NCBI RefSeq assembly: GCF_022343685.1
Contig: NZ_CP092123.1
Span: forward strand, 1,302,001-1,366,000
Source of the DNA: Marinobacterium sediminicola
GTDB taxonomy: Bacteria; Pseudomonadota; Gammaproteobacteria; Pseudomonadales; Balneatricaceae
Direction of reading: 5' to 3'
DNA: 64,000 bases
The translations under genes and the position numbers were made by a program. The notes under the pieces were generated by a model that saw only the letters and a list, made by a program, of their open reading frames with translations, ran no database searches and was not told where the DNA came from. This document shows positions 1 through 9,408 of this stretch, in pieces; position 1 is the stretch's first letter; each line of letters opens with the position of its first letter.

Positions 1-3000
1 GCCGTGAACGACAGTCTTGCCGTCGTGGATGCGCTGGCTCCTGGGGAGTCACTGACCGAGGTATTCACTTACCAGGTTACCAATGGATTTTCAAAAACCA
101 GCTGGGCGACGCTGACGATCACAATTTCCGGCTCAAACGATGCTCCCGTTGCTGTTGCTGATACCAATACCATTCGTGAAAATGCCGTGGTGCCGGTTAC
201 TGGCTCCGTACTCAGCAACGATTCCGACGTTGATAACGGAGACTCTCTGAGCGTCACCGGAATCGGGACCACCTCTGCAGATACCGCCGTTACCGGTGGT
301 ACAACCGGTGTGGATGGCACAGACGTTACCGGGACATACGGTACGCTGACCATCGGAGCTGACGGCAGTTACTCCTATGCAGTAACCGCCGAAATTGCAG
401 CGGGTATGGATGTGGACGATGTCTTCACCTACGAGGTTCGTGATACCAACGGCGGTATAACCACTAAAACCCTCACCATTACCGTTAGCGGAGGTAACGA
501 GCCTCCGATTAACGCCTATCCGACCGTTGTCACCACAACCGGAACCGACCCGATTGTTTTTACTGGCGGCACTGAAATCAGCGTGGCTGACCAGGACGGT
601 AACCTTTCCTGGGTCGTGCTTAAAGTCGATAACGGCGTTTTGAGCGTTACGCCAGGCTCGGCCAGTGTCGACGGTGAGGTCACAAGCGAGCTTCGCATCA
701 CTGGTACACAGAGCGAGATTAATGCGGCGTTAGCGACTCTGATTTACCAGGCCGACACTGCGTTTGCAGGTACAGACTACCTGACGATCATGAGTCAGGA
801 CTCTGACTTTGCCAATGACAGTGACAGTGTCGAAATCGTTGTGGAAGAGACTCTGGCGGTAAACGGCTACGGCCCGGTGAATGAAGGTTCCCAGTACGCC
901 ATGTTCGAAGTGACCGGCTACAACGGCCAGACGGTCGAGCTGGCGATAGAGAACGACACGGCGACGCTGACCAGTCCGACCATCGAGTACTCCACCGATG
1001 GCAGTGACTGGGCCGATTATGGAGTGGGCACCGAACCGGTGATGCCAGCCAACGGCACGCTGTACGTGCGCGTGGACATCAGCAGCGAGCACGACACCGT
1101 CTACGAAGGCACTGAAAACTTCAAACTGATAGCCACGGACAAGAACGTGGATGGCCTGACTGCGGAGGCCGTTACTGCCATCATTGATGACGGCAGCGGC
1201 ACCAAGTATGGCCCGGGCATGCCGGGCGGTACACCGACGACGGATACGACAAGCCTGGATGATGATCGCAGTCTGGCGGTGAGCGGCTATGGGCCGGTGA
1301 ACGAAGGCTCCCAGTACGCCATGTTCGAAGTGACCGGCTACAACGGCCAGACGGTCGAGCTGGCGATAGAGAACGACACGGCGACGCTGACCAGTCCGAC
1401 CATCCAGTACTCCACCGATGGCAGTGACTGGGCCAATTATGGAGTGGGCAGCGAACCGGTGATGCCGGCCAATGGCACTCTGTACGTGCGCGTGGACATC
1501 AGCAGTGAGCACGACACCGTCTACGAAGGCACTGAAAACTTCAAACTGATAGCCACGGACAAGAACGTGGATGGCCTGACTGCGGAGGCCGTTACTGCCA
1601 TCATTGATGACGGCAGCGGTACCAAGTACGGCCCGGGCATGCCGGGAGGTACGCCGGCTACGGACACCACCGGTCTGGATGACGACCGTCCCGTTATCAG
1701 CATTAACAATACCTCCGTTATCGAAGGCCAAGCGGCTCAGTTCAAGGTTGAGCTGTCGAATCCTTCATCAGAGGACATTACGTTTACGCCGAGCCTTGCG
1801 GGTGTGTCGGCTGCACTTGGATCCGATACCCATGCAGCCAATACACTTGAGGTATCGACTGACGGCGGTGCCACATGGACCATGGTGGTTACTGACGTCA
1901 CCATTGCCGCAGGTGAAACAAGCCTCCTGCTCCGCCTTGGGACAAGCGACGATACCGAAATTGAAGTGGCTGAAACCTTTACCCTGTCAACGGGCACTGT
2001 CTCCGGTACGGTTGCAAATGCGGAAGGGGTAACCGGTACAGCGACGATTGGTGACAATGATGCGGCTAACACCCCGCCAGAACTTGCCGATACCAACCTG
2101 ACGCTGACTGTAGCCGAGGATGCGGCTGCACCCACTGGAGCAGTTGGTTCTCTGCTGGGTGATTTTACCGGCGGTATCAGTGATGCCGATGGCGGTGCGC
2201 TTAAGGGGATTGCGGTTACCGGCATCGACTCCAGCAGGGGGACTTGGTACTACTCGTTGGATGATGGCGCTACCTGGAGCGAAGTTGGTACTGTCAGTGA
2301 AACCAGTGCGCTGCTGCTGGCAGATGACGGCAGCACCCGTCTCTACTTCCAGCCCACTCCCAATTTCAATGGTGATGTTGCCAGCGGCTTGACCTTCAAG
2401 GCCTGGGATCGCACGGAAGGTACGGCAGGCACACAGGTTGATACGACTCCTGTAGATACAACATCCAGCTATACCTCGACTGGCGGTATCGTGATACCCG
2501 GCACAGGGTCAGGAAGCATAACGGAACTCTCTGCGCTGGATATTTCGGGCCTTACAGGTTCTCTGGCTGATATCAACGTTACCCTGAATGGGCTCAGTCA
2601 TGCCTGGCCCCAGGATATGGATATCCTGTTGGTTGGCCCTGAAGGCCAACAGGTCATACTGATGTCAGATGCAGGTGGAAATAGCACGAATGCCATTTCC
2701 GACCTGACTTTGTCGTTTGATGATGAAGCAAGTGCTGATCTGCCGCCGACAGGAAATGCGCTGTCGGGCGGAGCCTATAAACCGGCTAATTTGATTGATA
2801 ATGAGGATCCGTCCGATCCGGACTTGTTCGATGGCATCAGCGGCAGCTTTGCCAGCCAACTTGCAGCCTTTGACGGTACAGATCCCAACGGTACATGGAC
2901 GCTCTATATTGCTGATGATTATGTTGATAATCATGGTGGGAGTCTTACCAACTGGACGTTAACTCTGACTATGAGTGGCCAGGGCTCTCCATTCAGTACA

Positions 3001-5400
3001 GCGACTGATACCATCAGCGTGAGTGTGACGGCGGTTAACGACGCACCGCTGGCTTCCGGCAGCAGCTCCTTGCCATCCATTTCGGAGGATTCTGACAATC
3101 CGCCAGGGGATACGGTTGCGAACCTGTTCACCCCGAATTTTGATGACCAGACGGATGAAGTATCCGGCGGCAGCAGCGCCAATACGCTCGCCGGAATTGC
3201 CATCATTGACTACACCGAAGATACCGGCAAGGGTCAGTGGCAGTACAGCACGGATGCTGGTGGCTCCTGGACCACACTAGGCAGTATCAATGGCGATGCC
3301 AGTGCGTTAACGCTGGATGCAACGGCCATGCTGCGCTTTGTCCCGGCAGCCGATTACCATGGTGATGCCCCTGATGTGACTGTACGGTTGATTGACAGCA
3401 GTACCAGCGTCATCAATGCGGCTACTGTCGATGTCAGCAGTAATGGGGGTATTACTGCCGTCTCTGCCGATACGGTAGTGCTTTCCACCAGTGTGACGGC
3501 CGTCAATGACCTGCCGACAGGTACGGACGACAGCGTCACCACGCCTGAGGACACCCCCGTTGTGTTGACGGCAGGCGATTTCGGTACTTTTGCCGATGTG
3601 GATGGCGGCACGCTCGTAAAACTGCAGATCACGACTCTTGAGAGCAGCGGCAGCCTGGAGTACTTCGATGGCACGAACTGGAACCCGGTGACGCTGAATC
3701 AGGAGATCACCAAGGCCGATATCGATGCAGGCAAGTTGCGTTTTGTCCCCGGAGCCGATGAAAACGGCAGCCCTTACACAACGGCTGGTTTTAAAGTGAG
3801 TGACGGCACTGCCTACAGTGCTGATGCCTATACGCTTACCGTCAATGTCACGCCTGAAAATGACGACTTCACCGACGACAACGAAACCCTGAACGTGAAC
3901 GAGGATAGCGGTGAAACCACCGGTACTTTGCTGAGCGGTACCAGCAGCGTCGATGGCCCGGTGACGGTGAAGAGCTTCACCATCGCGGGTGAGTCAGGAC
4001 TGTTTACTTTGGACAGTGCCTACAGCGTGGCTGGCAAAGGGACGATCACCGTCTATACCGATGGCAGCTACAGCTTCACGCCGGCAGCAAACTGGCATGG
4101 AACCTTCCCCGTAGTCAGCTATGTGCTGACCGATGGCTCGGGTTCGGATGACACCTCTACCCTCGCGATAACTGTTGATTCGGTGAATGATGATTTCACC
4201 GACGACAATGAAACTCTCAACGTGGATGAGGACAGCGGTGAAACTACCGGCAATCTGTTGATCGGTACCAGTAGCAACGATGGCCCAGTGACGGTGAAGA
4301 GTTTCAGCATCGCCGGTGAGTCTGGACCGTTCACATTGAGCGCTGTCTACAGCGTGGCAGGTAAGGGGTCGATCACCGTCAATGCCGATGGCAGCTATAG
4401 CTTCACGCCGGTAGGTAACTGGAACGGTGTGTTCCCCGTCATCAGCTACGTGGTGAGCGATGGGTCGGGTACGGATGATACATCCACCCTGACAATTACC
4501 GTTGATCCGGTGAATGATGTACCGGTATTTGTAGGCCAGAGTGGTCCCTTGGGAGATGACATCAGTGTGGTTACGCCTGAAGGTACACCGGTGGGCGGCA
4601 CCCTGGAGGCTGAAGACCCCGATGGTGATGATCTGACCTTCGAAAAGGCGACCGATCCGACCAATGGAACGGTCACCGTCGATCCTGAAGGAAACTGGGT
4701 CTATACCCCGAACCCGGGCTATTCCGGCAATGACAGCTTCACTGTAACTGTCAGCGATGGCAAAGGTGGCACCGACATCATCACGGTCAATGTCGAAGTA
4801 ACGCCGAAGCCGGTGGTAATACCGCCGCCTGCGCCTGCAGAGCCGACACCGACACCGGATGTTCCGCCGCCGCCACCGGTCGAGATTCCGGAAATGCCGC
4901 GAGTGGAAGCGGTAGTCGAACCGGCTCCTGTGCCTGAGATCGGGCAGCTGATTGTCCAGCGTGACATTCCGGAGCAGAACTTTGTCTCCAGCAACGGTAT
5001 CACACTGATCAGCTTCACCATTCCGACCGATACCTTCGGTCATACGGAACCGGGTGCAGAAATCACCCTGTCAGCCGTGTTGGCTGATGGGCGCGATCTT
5101 CCGGATTGGCTGCTGTTTGACCCCGAGAAGGGCGAGTTCCGTGGCGTAGCTCCCAAGGGCTTTGATGGCACTCTGATTATCCGCGTGATTGCGCGTGACC
5201 AGGATGGCAACCAGGTAGAGACCATGGTCACGATCCAGGTGCGTTCGGAGCAGGCGGAAACCGCTGATGTGATGCACGACGGCAAGAGTGGATTGATGCA
5301 ACAGCTCCAGGCCAACAGCCAGTTTGCCTGGAAAGCGGAACGTGACCGCCTGATCCACCTGGCACGTGCTGCTGCAGAAGAGCGGAGTGGCAATGCCTGA
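1..5400 (+). CDS. Giant cadherin/VCBS-like repeat surface protein, 3' part
   Basis: The reading frame is open from the first base, so the true start lies upstream; about 1799 codons are present. The protein is built of beta-sandwich repeats: VCBS/cadherin-like units at the start and around 3040-4520 (FTDDNETLNV, ADGSYSFTP motifs), two almost identical 140-residue units at 853-1692, a Calx-beta-like unit from about 1690, and a segment at about 2470-2980 that resembles a proprotein-convertase P-domain (MDILLVGPEG, DPNGTWTLYIAD). A proline-rich linker (about 4810-4930) leads to a last putative Ig-like unit (LPDWLLFDPEKGEFRG) and a helical, charged tail of about 45 residues. Acidic composition and low cysteine fit a secreted Ca2+-binding adhesin or biofilm protein. 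No nonapeptide RTX repeats are visible in the C-terminus. The stop codon overlaps the next gene. The family is clear, the exact role unknown. Confidence 0.85.
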   Translation, partial: AVNDSLAVVDALAPGESLTEVFTYQVTNGFSKTSWATLTITISGSNDAPVAVADTNTIRENAVVPVTGSVLSNDSDVDNGDSLSVTGIGTTSADTAVTGGTTGVDGTDVTGTYGTLTIGADGSYSYAVTAEIAAGMDVDDVFTYEVRDTNGGITTKTLTITVSGGNEPPINAYPTVVTTTGTDPIVFTGGTEISVADQDGNLSWVVLKVDNGVLSVTPGSASVDGEVTSELRITGTQSEINAALATLIYQADTAFAGTDYLTIMSQDSDFANDSDSVEIVVEETLAVNGYGPVNEGSQYAMFEVTGYNGQTVELAIENDTATLTSPTIEYSTDGSDWADYGVGTEPVMPANGTLYVRVDISSEHDTVYEGTENFKLIATDKNVDGLTAEAVTAIIDDGSGTKYGPGMPGGTPTTDTTSLDDDRSLAVSGYGPVNEGSQYAMFEVTGYNGQTVELAIENDTATLTSPTIQYSTDGSDWANYGVGSEPVMPANGTLYVRVDISSEHDTVYEGTENFKLIATDKNVDGLTAEAVTAIIDDGSGTKYGPGMPGGTPATDTTGLDDDRPVISINNTSVIEGQAAQFKVELSNPSSEDITFTPSLAGVSAALGSDTHAANTLEVSTDGGATWTMVVTDVTIAAGETSLLLRLGTSDDTEIEVAETFTLSTGTVSGTVANAEGVTGTATIGDNDAANTPPELADTNLTLTVAEDAAAPTGAVGSLLGDFTGGISDADGGALKGIAVTGIDSSRGTWYYSLDDGATWSEVGTVSETSALLLADDGSTRLYFQPTPNFNGDVASGLTFKAWDRTEGTAGTQVDTTPVDTTSSYTSTGGIVIPGTGSGSITELSALDISGLTGSLADINVTLNGLSHAWPQDMDILLVGPEGQQVILMSDAGGNSTNAISDLTLSFDDEASADLPPTGNALSGGAYKPANLIDNEDPSDPDLFDGISGSFASQLAAFDGTDPNGTWTLYIADDYVDNHGGSLTNWTLTLTMSGQGSPFSTATDTISVSVTAVNDAPLASGSSSLPSISEDSDNPPGDTVANLFTPNFDDQTDEVSGGSSANTLAGIAIIDYTEDTGKGQWQYSTDAGGSWTTLGSINGDASALTLDATAMLRFVPAADYHGDAPDVTVRLIDSSTSVINAATVDVSSNGGITAVSADTVVLSTSVTAVNDLPTGTDDSVTTPEDTPVVLTAGDFGTFADVDGGTLVKLQITTLESSGSLEYFDGTNWNPVTLNQEITKADIDAGKLRFVPGADENGSPYTTAGFKVSDGTAYSADAYTLTVNVTPENDDFTDDNETLNVNEDSGETTGTLLSGTSSVDGPVTVKSFTIAGESGLFTLDSAYSVAGKGTITVYTDGSYSFTPAANWHGTFPVVSYVLTDGSGSDDTSTLAITVDSVNDDFTDDNETLNVDEDSGETTGNLLIGTSSNDGPVTVKSFSIAGESGPFTLSAVYSVAGKGSITVNADGSYSFTPVGNWNGVFPVISYVVSDGSGTDDTSTLTITVDPVNDVPVFVGQSGPLGDDISVVTPEGTPVGGTLEAEDPDGDDLTFEKATDPTNGTVTVDPEGNWVYTPNPGYSGNDSFTVTVSDGKGGTDIITVNVEVTPKPVVIPPPAPAEPTPTPDVPPPPPVEIPEMPRVEAVVEPAPVPEIGQLIVQRDIPEQNFVSSNGITLISFTIPTDTFGHTEPGAEITLSAVLADGRDLPDWLLFDPEKGEFRGVAPKGFDGTLIIRVIARDQDGNQVETMVTIQVRSEQAETADVMHDGKSGLMQQLQANSQFAWKAERDRLIHLARAAAEERSGNA
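853..1692 (+). repeat. Two tandem near-identical 420-bp coding repeats
   Basis: Units at 853-1272 and 1273-1692 each encode 140 residues beginning near LAV(N/S)GYGPVNEG and ending near TTxLDDDR. By eye they differ at about 30 of 420 bases, mostly at the unit edges; the interior (for example 898-960 versus 1318-1380) is identical. This points to recent duplication or gene conversion inside the adhesin gene. Confidence 0.9.
3862..4515 (+). repeat. Two tandem 327-bp (109-residue) cadherin-like repeats
   Basis: Units 3862-4188 and 4189-4515 both start with DDFTDDNETLNV and contain EDSGETTG and GPVTVKSF. They are clearly homologous but more diverged than the 420-bp pair, so the gene carries repeat families of different ages. 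Confidence 0.85.
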
Positions 5401-6769
5401 AGGGCTCCAACCGGAAATCGGCCAGCAGAACACCTCCGAGGTGATGCTGGCCACCCTGCTGCACCTGATGCGGCGGGCACGTGAAGCGGCTTCTGCCGCT
5501 TCTCTGCGTTTTGTGCTGGTCAATGAAAGCCATGCGTTGCTGCCGTATCGGCAGGCTGCTCTTTGGACCTCTGACCAGGGGGTCGAGGCGTTGTCAGGTG
5601 TTTCGGCGGTTGAACGTCAGGCACCCTATGTCCATTGGCTCGAGCGTTGGTGCAAACAGGCCGACTCGGCGGCCACAGGTGCTGCTGGACTGGATCTGCG
5701 CTCGCTTTCAGGGTCCGATGAGTGGGCTGGATGGCAGGAATGGCTGCCGCCTTTTCTTGCGGTTATTCCGTTGCCTTCACGGGATGGCTTTGCCGGTGGG
5801 CGGTTGGTTTTGGCGCGGGAAAAACCCTTCACACCTGCGGAGCTTTCCATGCTGCAGGAGTGGTGTGATGCCTGGGTACAGGCCTATGCCGCCCTGCAGC
5901 CCAGACGCTGGTTGCATCCTTTGCATGCTGCACCCACGGCGGGCCGTAAAAAACGCTGGCTGATCCGCAGTGGAGTGGTACTGGCAATCGCCTTGATCTC
6001 GGTCTTGCCGGTGCGGCTGACCGTATTGGCTCCGGCTGAGCTGGTGCCGCTTGATCCTGCCATTATCCGCGCCCCCATGGATGGCATCATTGATGATGTA
6101 CTGGTCTCACCTAACCAGCGGGTGGCAAGTGAACAACCCTTGTTTGCCTTTGATCGGGTATCCCTGGCCAGCCGACTGGAGGTGGCCGAGCGGTCATTGA
6201 CCACCATTCAGGCCGAATACCGTCGCAATGCACAGCGAGCCCTGTTTGATCCCGAGAGCAAATCGGAGCTGGCTGTTTTGCAGAGCCAGATCGCCGAGCG
6301 GCAGGTGGAAGTTGAGTATCTGCGTGAACTCAATCAGCGCAGCCAAGTGCCCGCACCACGCGAGGGGGTCGTCCTGTTCGAAGATGCCGGTGATCTGATA
6401 GGGCGGCCAGTGGTAACGGGTGAGCGGATCATGGTGGTGGCGGATGAGCATAAAACGCAGGTCGAAGCCTGGGTGTCGCCAGCCGATATGGTGAACCTGC
6501 TCCCGGGCAATGAGGTCAAGCTGTATCTGGCTGCCGATCCCGTCAATCCTGTCAGCGCACGCATCAGCTATGTCGCACACCTGGCTGAGCAGCGCCCTGA
6601 TGGACAGTTTGCGTATCGGGTACGGGCGCAACTGGATGAGCAGGGGCAGCCTTCTACCCCGCGCGTTGGCTTGAAAGGGACCGCCAAGCTTGAAGGTGAG
6701 ACGGTATCACTCATCTACTGGGTACTGCGCCGTCCCTGGAGTGGGTTGCGGGGCTGGATCGGGCTGTGA
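5393..6769 (+). CDS. HlyD-family adaptor with N-terminal GAF-like domain
   Basis: A protein of 458 residues. ATG 5393 is preferred over an upstream GTG because AGAAGAGCGGAG lies just before it and the ATG overlaps the adhesin stop codon, implying translational coupling. Residues 1-185 are soluble and GAF-like (alternating beta and helix, ending in LVLAREKPFTPAELSMLQEW). One membrane helix follows at about 200-220 (VLAIALISVLPVRLTVLAP), then a periplasmic membrane-fusion part: lipoyl-like half (IIRAPMDGIIDDVLVSPNQR), coiled coil (SLTTIQAEYRR to QIAERQVEVEYLREL) and beta-barrel. HlyD proteins link inner-membrane exporters to outer-membrane channels; a cytoplasmic GAF-like part is unusual for one. 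No ABC ATPase or TolC gene is present on this side of the adhesin. The family is sure; the GAF call rests on pattern only. Confidence 0.8.
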   Translation: MPEGLQPEIGQQNTSEVMLATLLHLMRRAREAASAASLRFVLVNESHALLPYRQAALWTSDQGVEALSGVSAVERQAPYVHWLERWCKQADSAATGAAGLDLRSLSGSDEWAGWQEWLPPFLAVIPLPSRDGFAGGRLVLAREKPFTPAELSMLQEWCDAWVQAYAALQPRRWLHPLHAAPTAGRKKRWLIRSGVVLAIALISVLPVRLTVLAPAELVPLDPAIIRAPMDGIIDDVLVSPNQRVASEQPLFAFDRVSLASRLEVAERSLTTIQAEYRRNAQRALFDPESKSELAVLQSQIAERQVEVEYLRELNQRSQVPAPREGVVLFEDAGDLIGRPVVTGERIMVVADEHKTQVEAWVSPADMVNLLPGNEVKLYLAADPVNPVSARISYVAHLAEQRPDGQFAYRVRAQLDEQGQPSTPRVGLKGTAKLEGETVSLIYWVLRRPWSGLRGWIGL

Positions 6770-8901
6770 AACAGCAGACAGCTGCCGCTAAACTGCCCGC
6801 TCTGAGAGATGAAATCAGGCTTCATCCCGGGCCTGATTCCGCTCAGGGTGAACCGACCTGGTCATTGCATGATCCTCTGCGAAACCTCTATTTCCGCATT
6901 GACTGGCTGACGTTTGAAGTACTGTGTCGCTGGTCGCTGGAGGACCCCGCTCTTATCCTGATATCCCTGAAGCAGGATACGACTCTGAGGATTGAGCCCG
7001 AAGCCATCGATGAAGTGGTGAAATTTCTGCACCAGCATGAGTTGGTCAAGGTGACTCACGCCAGCAGTACGGAGCGCTTCTGTGAACGCTTGGAGCAACG
7101 CAAGACCTCTCCATTGACCTGGTTACTGCACCGTTACCTGTTCTTCCGCTTGCCACTGTGGCGCCCTGACGGCTGGCTGGAAAGGACTCTGCCAGCCGTG
7201 CAATGGCTTGGCAGTCCCCAGTTCGCCCTGATCAGTATGTTGGCACTGTTGCTGGGGCTGTTTGAGGTTTCGCGCCAATGGGGCAGTTTTACTTCTACGC
7301 TGGTTGATATGTTCAGCCTATCAGGACTGCTGGCCTACGGTGTAACTCTGGTATGCGTAAAGTTTCTGCATGAGTTGGGGCATGCCCTTACGGCCAAACA
7401 CCTTGGCTGCCGTGTACCAACGATGGGAATCGCATTTCTGGTGATGTTTCCCATGGCCTATACCGACGTCAATGATGCCTGGAAACTGCCATCACGGAAG
7501 CAGCGCTTGCTGGTGGGGGCAGCGGGCATTCGCACCGAGTTGACGATAGCAGCCTGGGCCACATTCGTCTGGGGGTTCCTGCCGGACGGCCCGCTGCGTA
7601 ATGGCGTTTTCTTGCTGGCAACCACTACCTGGATTTCGACGTTGCTGGTCAACGCTTCTCCCTTTCTGCGCTTTGACGGCTACTTCCTGCTGATGGACTG
7701 GCTTGATCTGCCCAATCTGCACCAGCGCGCATTTGCGTTGGCCCGATGGGACCTGCGTGAACGACTTTTTGGATGGGGAGACGAACGGCCCGAGTTTTTC
7801 AGGCCCACACGTCACCGCTTATTGATTCTCTTTTCCTGGGGAACCTGGTTATACCGCCTTGTGGTGTTTATCGGTATCGCCGTCATGGTGTACCTGATGT
7901 TCCCCAAACCCCTGGGACCTGTGCTGGCTGCCATCGAGATCGGCTGGTTTATCCTGCGACCGGTGGTCAACGAACTAAACGTCTGGCTGGAGCGAAAACG
8001 CGACATCATGAACAGTAAACGCAGCCTTCGCAGTCTACTGCTATTGGTAACAGCCCTGTTGGTATTGATACTGCCATGGGACAGCCGCATTCATACTCAG
8101 GCGCTGTTGACGCCTGCGCAGTCACAACCGGTATTGTCACCGGGGGATGCCCGTATCGATGCGATAGTGCCAATCGATGGCAGCCCTGTGGAGCTGGAGC
8201 AGCCCTTGTTCCAACTGGTATCGCCTGATCTGCTGGCACAATACCAAAGTGCTCGGGCTCGCTTGCAGGGGCTTGAACGGCAGCGTACCGCCAATCGGCT
8301 TGACCCTGAACTGCACCAGCGCCTGGCGGTCACCGAGTCAGAAAAACGCAAGGTACAGGCCGAGCTGGACGGGCTTGAGCAACAGTTGTTGCGATACCAG
8401 GTGCTAGCCGAACAGGCCGGGGTTTTCAAGCTGACGTCACCGGACCTCAAGGCGGGCACCTGGGTCGCCGAGAACGAAAAACTGGGTGAAATCATCCAGC
8501 CGGATCGCTGGCAGGTACATGGTTACCTGCCCGAAACCGAGCGAGATCGGGTGCATGAGGGTGACAGGGCACGTTTCTTTGTGGAGTCAGGGCATTTGTC
8601 GCCAGTGGAATTGATCGTGGTGCGTATCGATACCGACGCGACCCGAGTGCTGGCCGATGCCATGCTGGCGTCTACCCGCGGTGGTGAGCTTCTGGTTCGT
8701 GAGCAGGGCGATATGCTGATTCCCGAACAGGCGCTGTACCGACTGACACTGGAGTTGGCGCCGGGGGCCGAAAACCGATTCCAGGCTCAGAATCTGGCCG
8801 AACTTCGTGGCAAGCTTGTGGTGTACGGTGAACGGCGTGCATGGGGCTGGCAGTACTGGCGAACAGCTGCGGCACTTTTACGCCGTGAGCTGGGCTTCTA
8901 A
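6766..8901 (+). CDS. PqqD-like / M50 site-2 protease / HlyD fusion membrane protein
   Basis: A protein of 711 residues starting at GTG 6766, which overlaps the previous stop (GTGA). Residues 25-110 look like a PqqD/RRE-type winged helix (TWSLHDPLRNLYFRID, IDEVVKFLHQHELVKV). A multi-pass membrane region follows with a zinc-protease motif HELGH at residues 202-206 and the partner motif RFDGY around D304, as in M50 site-2 proteases. After further membrane helices (to about 450) comes a HlyD-like adaptor half: lipoyl-like strand pair, coiled coil (about 490-545) and beta-barrel. In the family, M50 enzymes cut within membranes and PqqD-like modules bind peptide substrates. Here the likely substrate is the adhesin encoded upstream or an unseen peptide. 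It is the third gene of the overlapping operon. Confidence 0.82.
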   Translation: MKQQTAAAKLPALRDEIRLHPGPDSAQGEPTWSLHDPLRNLYFRIDWLTFEVLCRWSLEDPALILISLKQDTTLRIEPEAIDEVVKFLHQHELVKVTHASSTERFCERLEQRKTSPLTWLLHRYLFFRLPLWRPDGWLERTLPAVQWLGSPQFALISMLALLLGLFEVSRQWGSFTSTLVDMFSLSGLLAYGVTLVCVKFLHELGHALTAKHLGCRVPTMGIAFLVMFPMAYTDVNDAWKLPSRKQRLLVGAAGIRTELTIAAWATFVWGFLPDGPLRNGVFLLATTTWISTLLVNASPFLRFDGYFLLMDWLDLPNLHQRAFALARWDLRERLFGWGDERPEFFRPTRHRLLILFSWGTWLYRLVVFIGIAVMVYLMFPKPLGPVLAAIEIGWFILRPVVNELNVWLERKRDIMNSKRSLRSLLLLVTALLVLILPWDSRIHTQALLTPAQSQPVLSPGDARIDAIVPIDGSPVELEQPLFQLVSPDLLAQYQSARARLQGLERQRTANRLDPELHQRLAVTESEKRKVQAELDGLEQQLLRYQVLAEQAGVFKLTSPDLKAGTWVAENEKLGEIIQPDRWQVHGYLPETERDRVHEGDRARFFVESGHLSPVELIVVRIDTDATRVLADAMLASTRGGELLVREQGDMLIPEQALYRLTLELAPGAENRFQAQNLAELRGKLVVYGERRAWGWQYWRTAAALLRRELGF

Positions 8902-8920
8902 GGGGTAAACAGCCTGCTCA

Positions 8921-8971
8921 GGTTGAGCCTGTGTTCGCATCACTCTATAGTCACACGGACCTGGCTCAACC
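8921..8971. repeat. Inverted repeat GGTTGAGCC / GGCTCAACC
   Basis: A 9-bp perfect inverted repeat (8921-8929 and 8963-8971) flanks a TATAGT (8946-8951) that could be a -10 element for yjbQ. It may be an operator pair or a long-loop hairpin after the M50 gene; the sequence does not decide between them. Confidence 0.35.
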
Positions 8972-8986
8972 GGATACATAAAGCCC

Positions 8987-9406
8987 ATGTGGTACCAGAC
9001 AACCATCCGACTCAAGTCGCGCTCGCGCGGCTTTCACCTGATTACCGATGAAATTGAACAGGCCATGCCGGAGCTGCGGCAGGTCAAGATTGGTCTTCTG
9101 CACCTGTTGCTGCAGCATACCTCTGCCAGCCTGACGCTGAACGAAAACGCCGATCCAACTGTTCGCGCCGATTTCGAAGCCTATTTCAACCGTGCAGTGC
9201 CCGAAAATGAGCCTTATTACCAGCACATCTATGAAGGCCCGGATGACCTGCCGGCTCATTTCAAGAGCAGTATTCTGGGGGTCAGCCTGACACTGCCCGT
9301 CACCGAAGGGTGCCTCAATCTGGGAACCTGGCAGGGCATCTATCTGGGCGAGCATCGTAACCACGGCGGAAGTCGCCGCATCATCGCCACCTTGCAGGGA
9401 GAGTAA
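8987..9406 (+). CDS. yjbQ: YjbQ/UPF0047 family protein
   Basis: A protein of 139 residues, the normal length for the family. It shows the family hallmarks: [19 protein letters not shown] in the middle and [16 protein letters not shown] near the end, which hold the conserved His/Asn/Glu residues around the trimer active site. Members have been reported to have weak thiamine-phosphate synthase activity, but the physiological role is unsettled. The gene is followed 2 bp later by sbcD, whose ribosome-binding site lies in the yjbQ 3' end, so the two are probably co-transcribed. The upstream Shine-Dalgarno is weak. Confidence 0.9.
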   Translation: MWYQTTIRLKSRSRGFHLITDEIEQAMPELRQVKIGLLHLLLQHTSASLTLNENADPTVRADFEAYFNRAVPENEPYYQHIYEGPDDLPAHFKSSILGVSLTLPVTEGCLNLGTWQGIYLGEHRNHGGSRRIIATLQGE

Positions 9407-9408
9407 GC

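Noticed and set aside
853-1692. CRISPR-like tandem repeats
   Set aside because: The units are long, coding and contiguous; no short repeats with spacers occur anywhere in the window.
730-1731. Long minus-strand open frame of 333 codons inside the adhesin
   Set aside because: Antisense to the two 420-bp repeats; its apparent internal repetition simply mirrors them, and the plus strand has clear domain motifs.
3994-5043. Minus-strand open frame of 349 codons
   Set aside because: Antisense to the cadherin-like repeats; composition rich in Arg/His/Cys without any family pattern.
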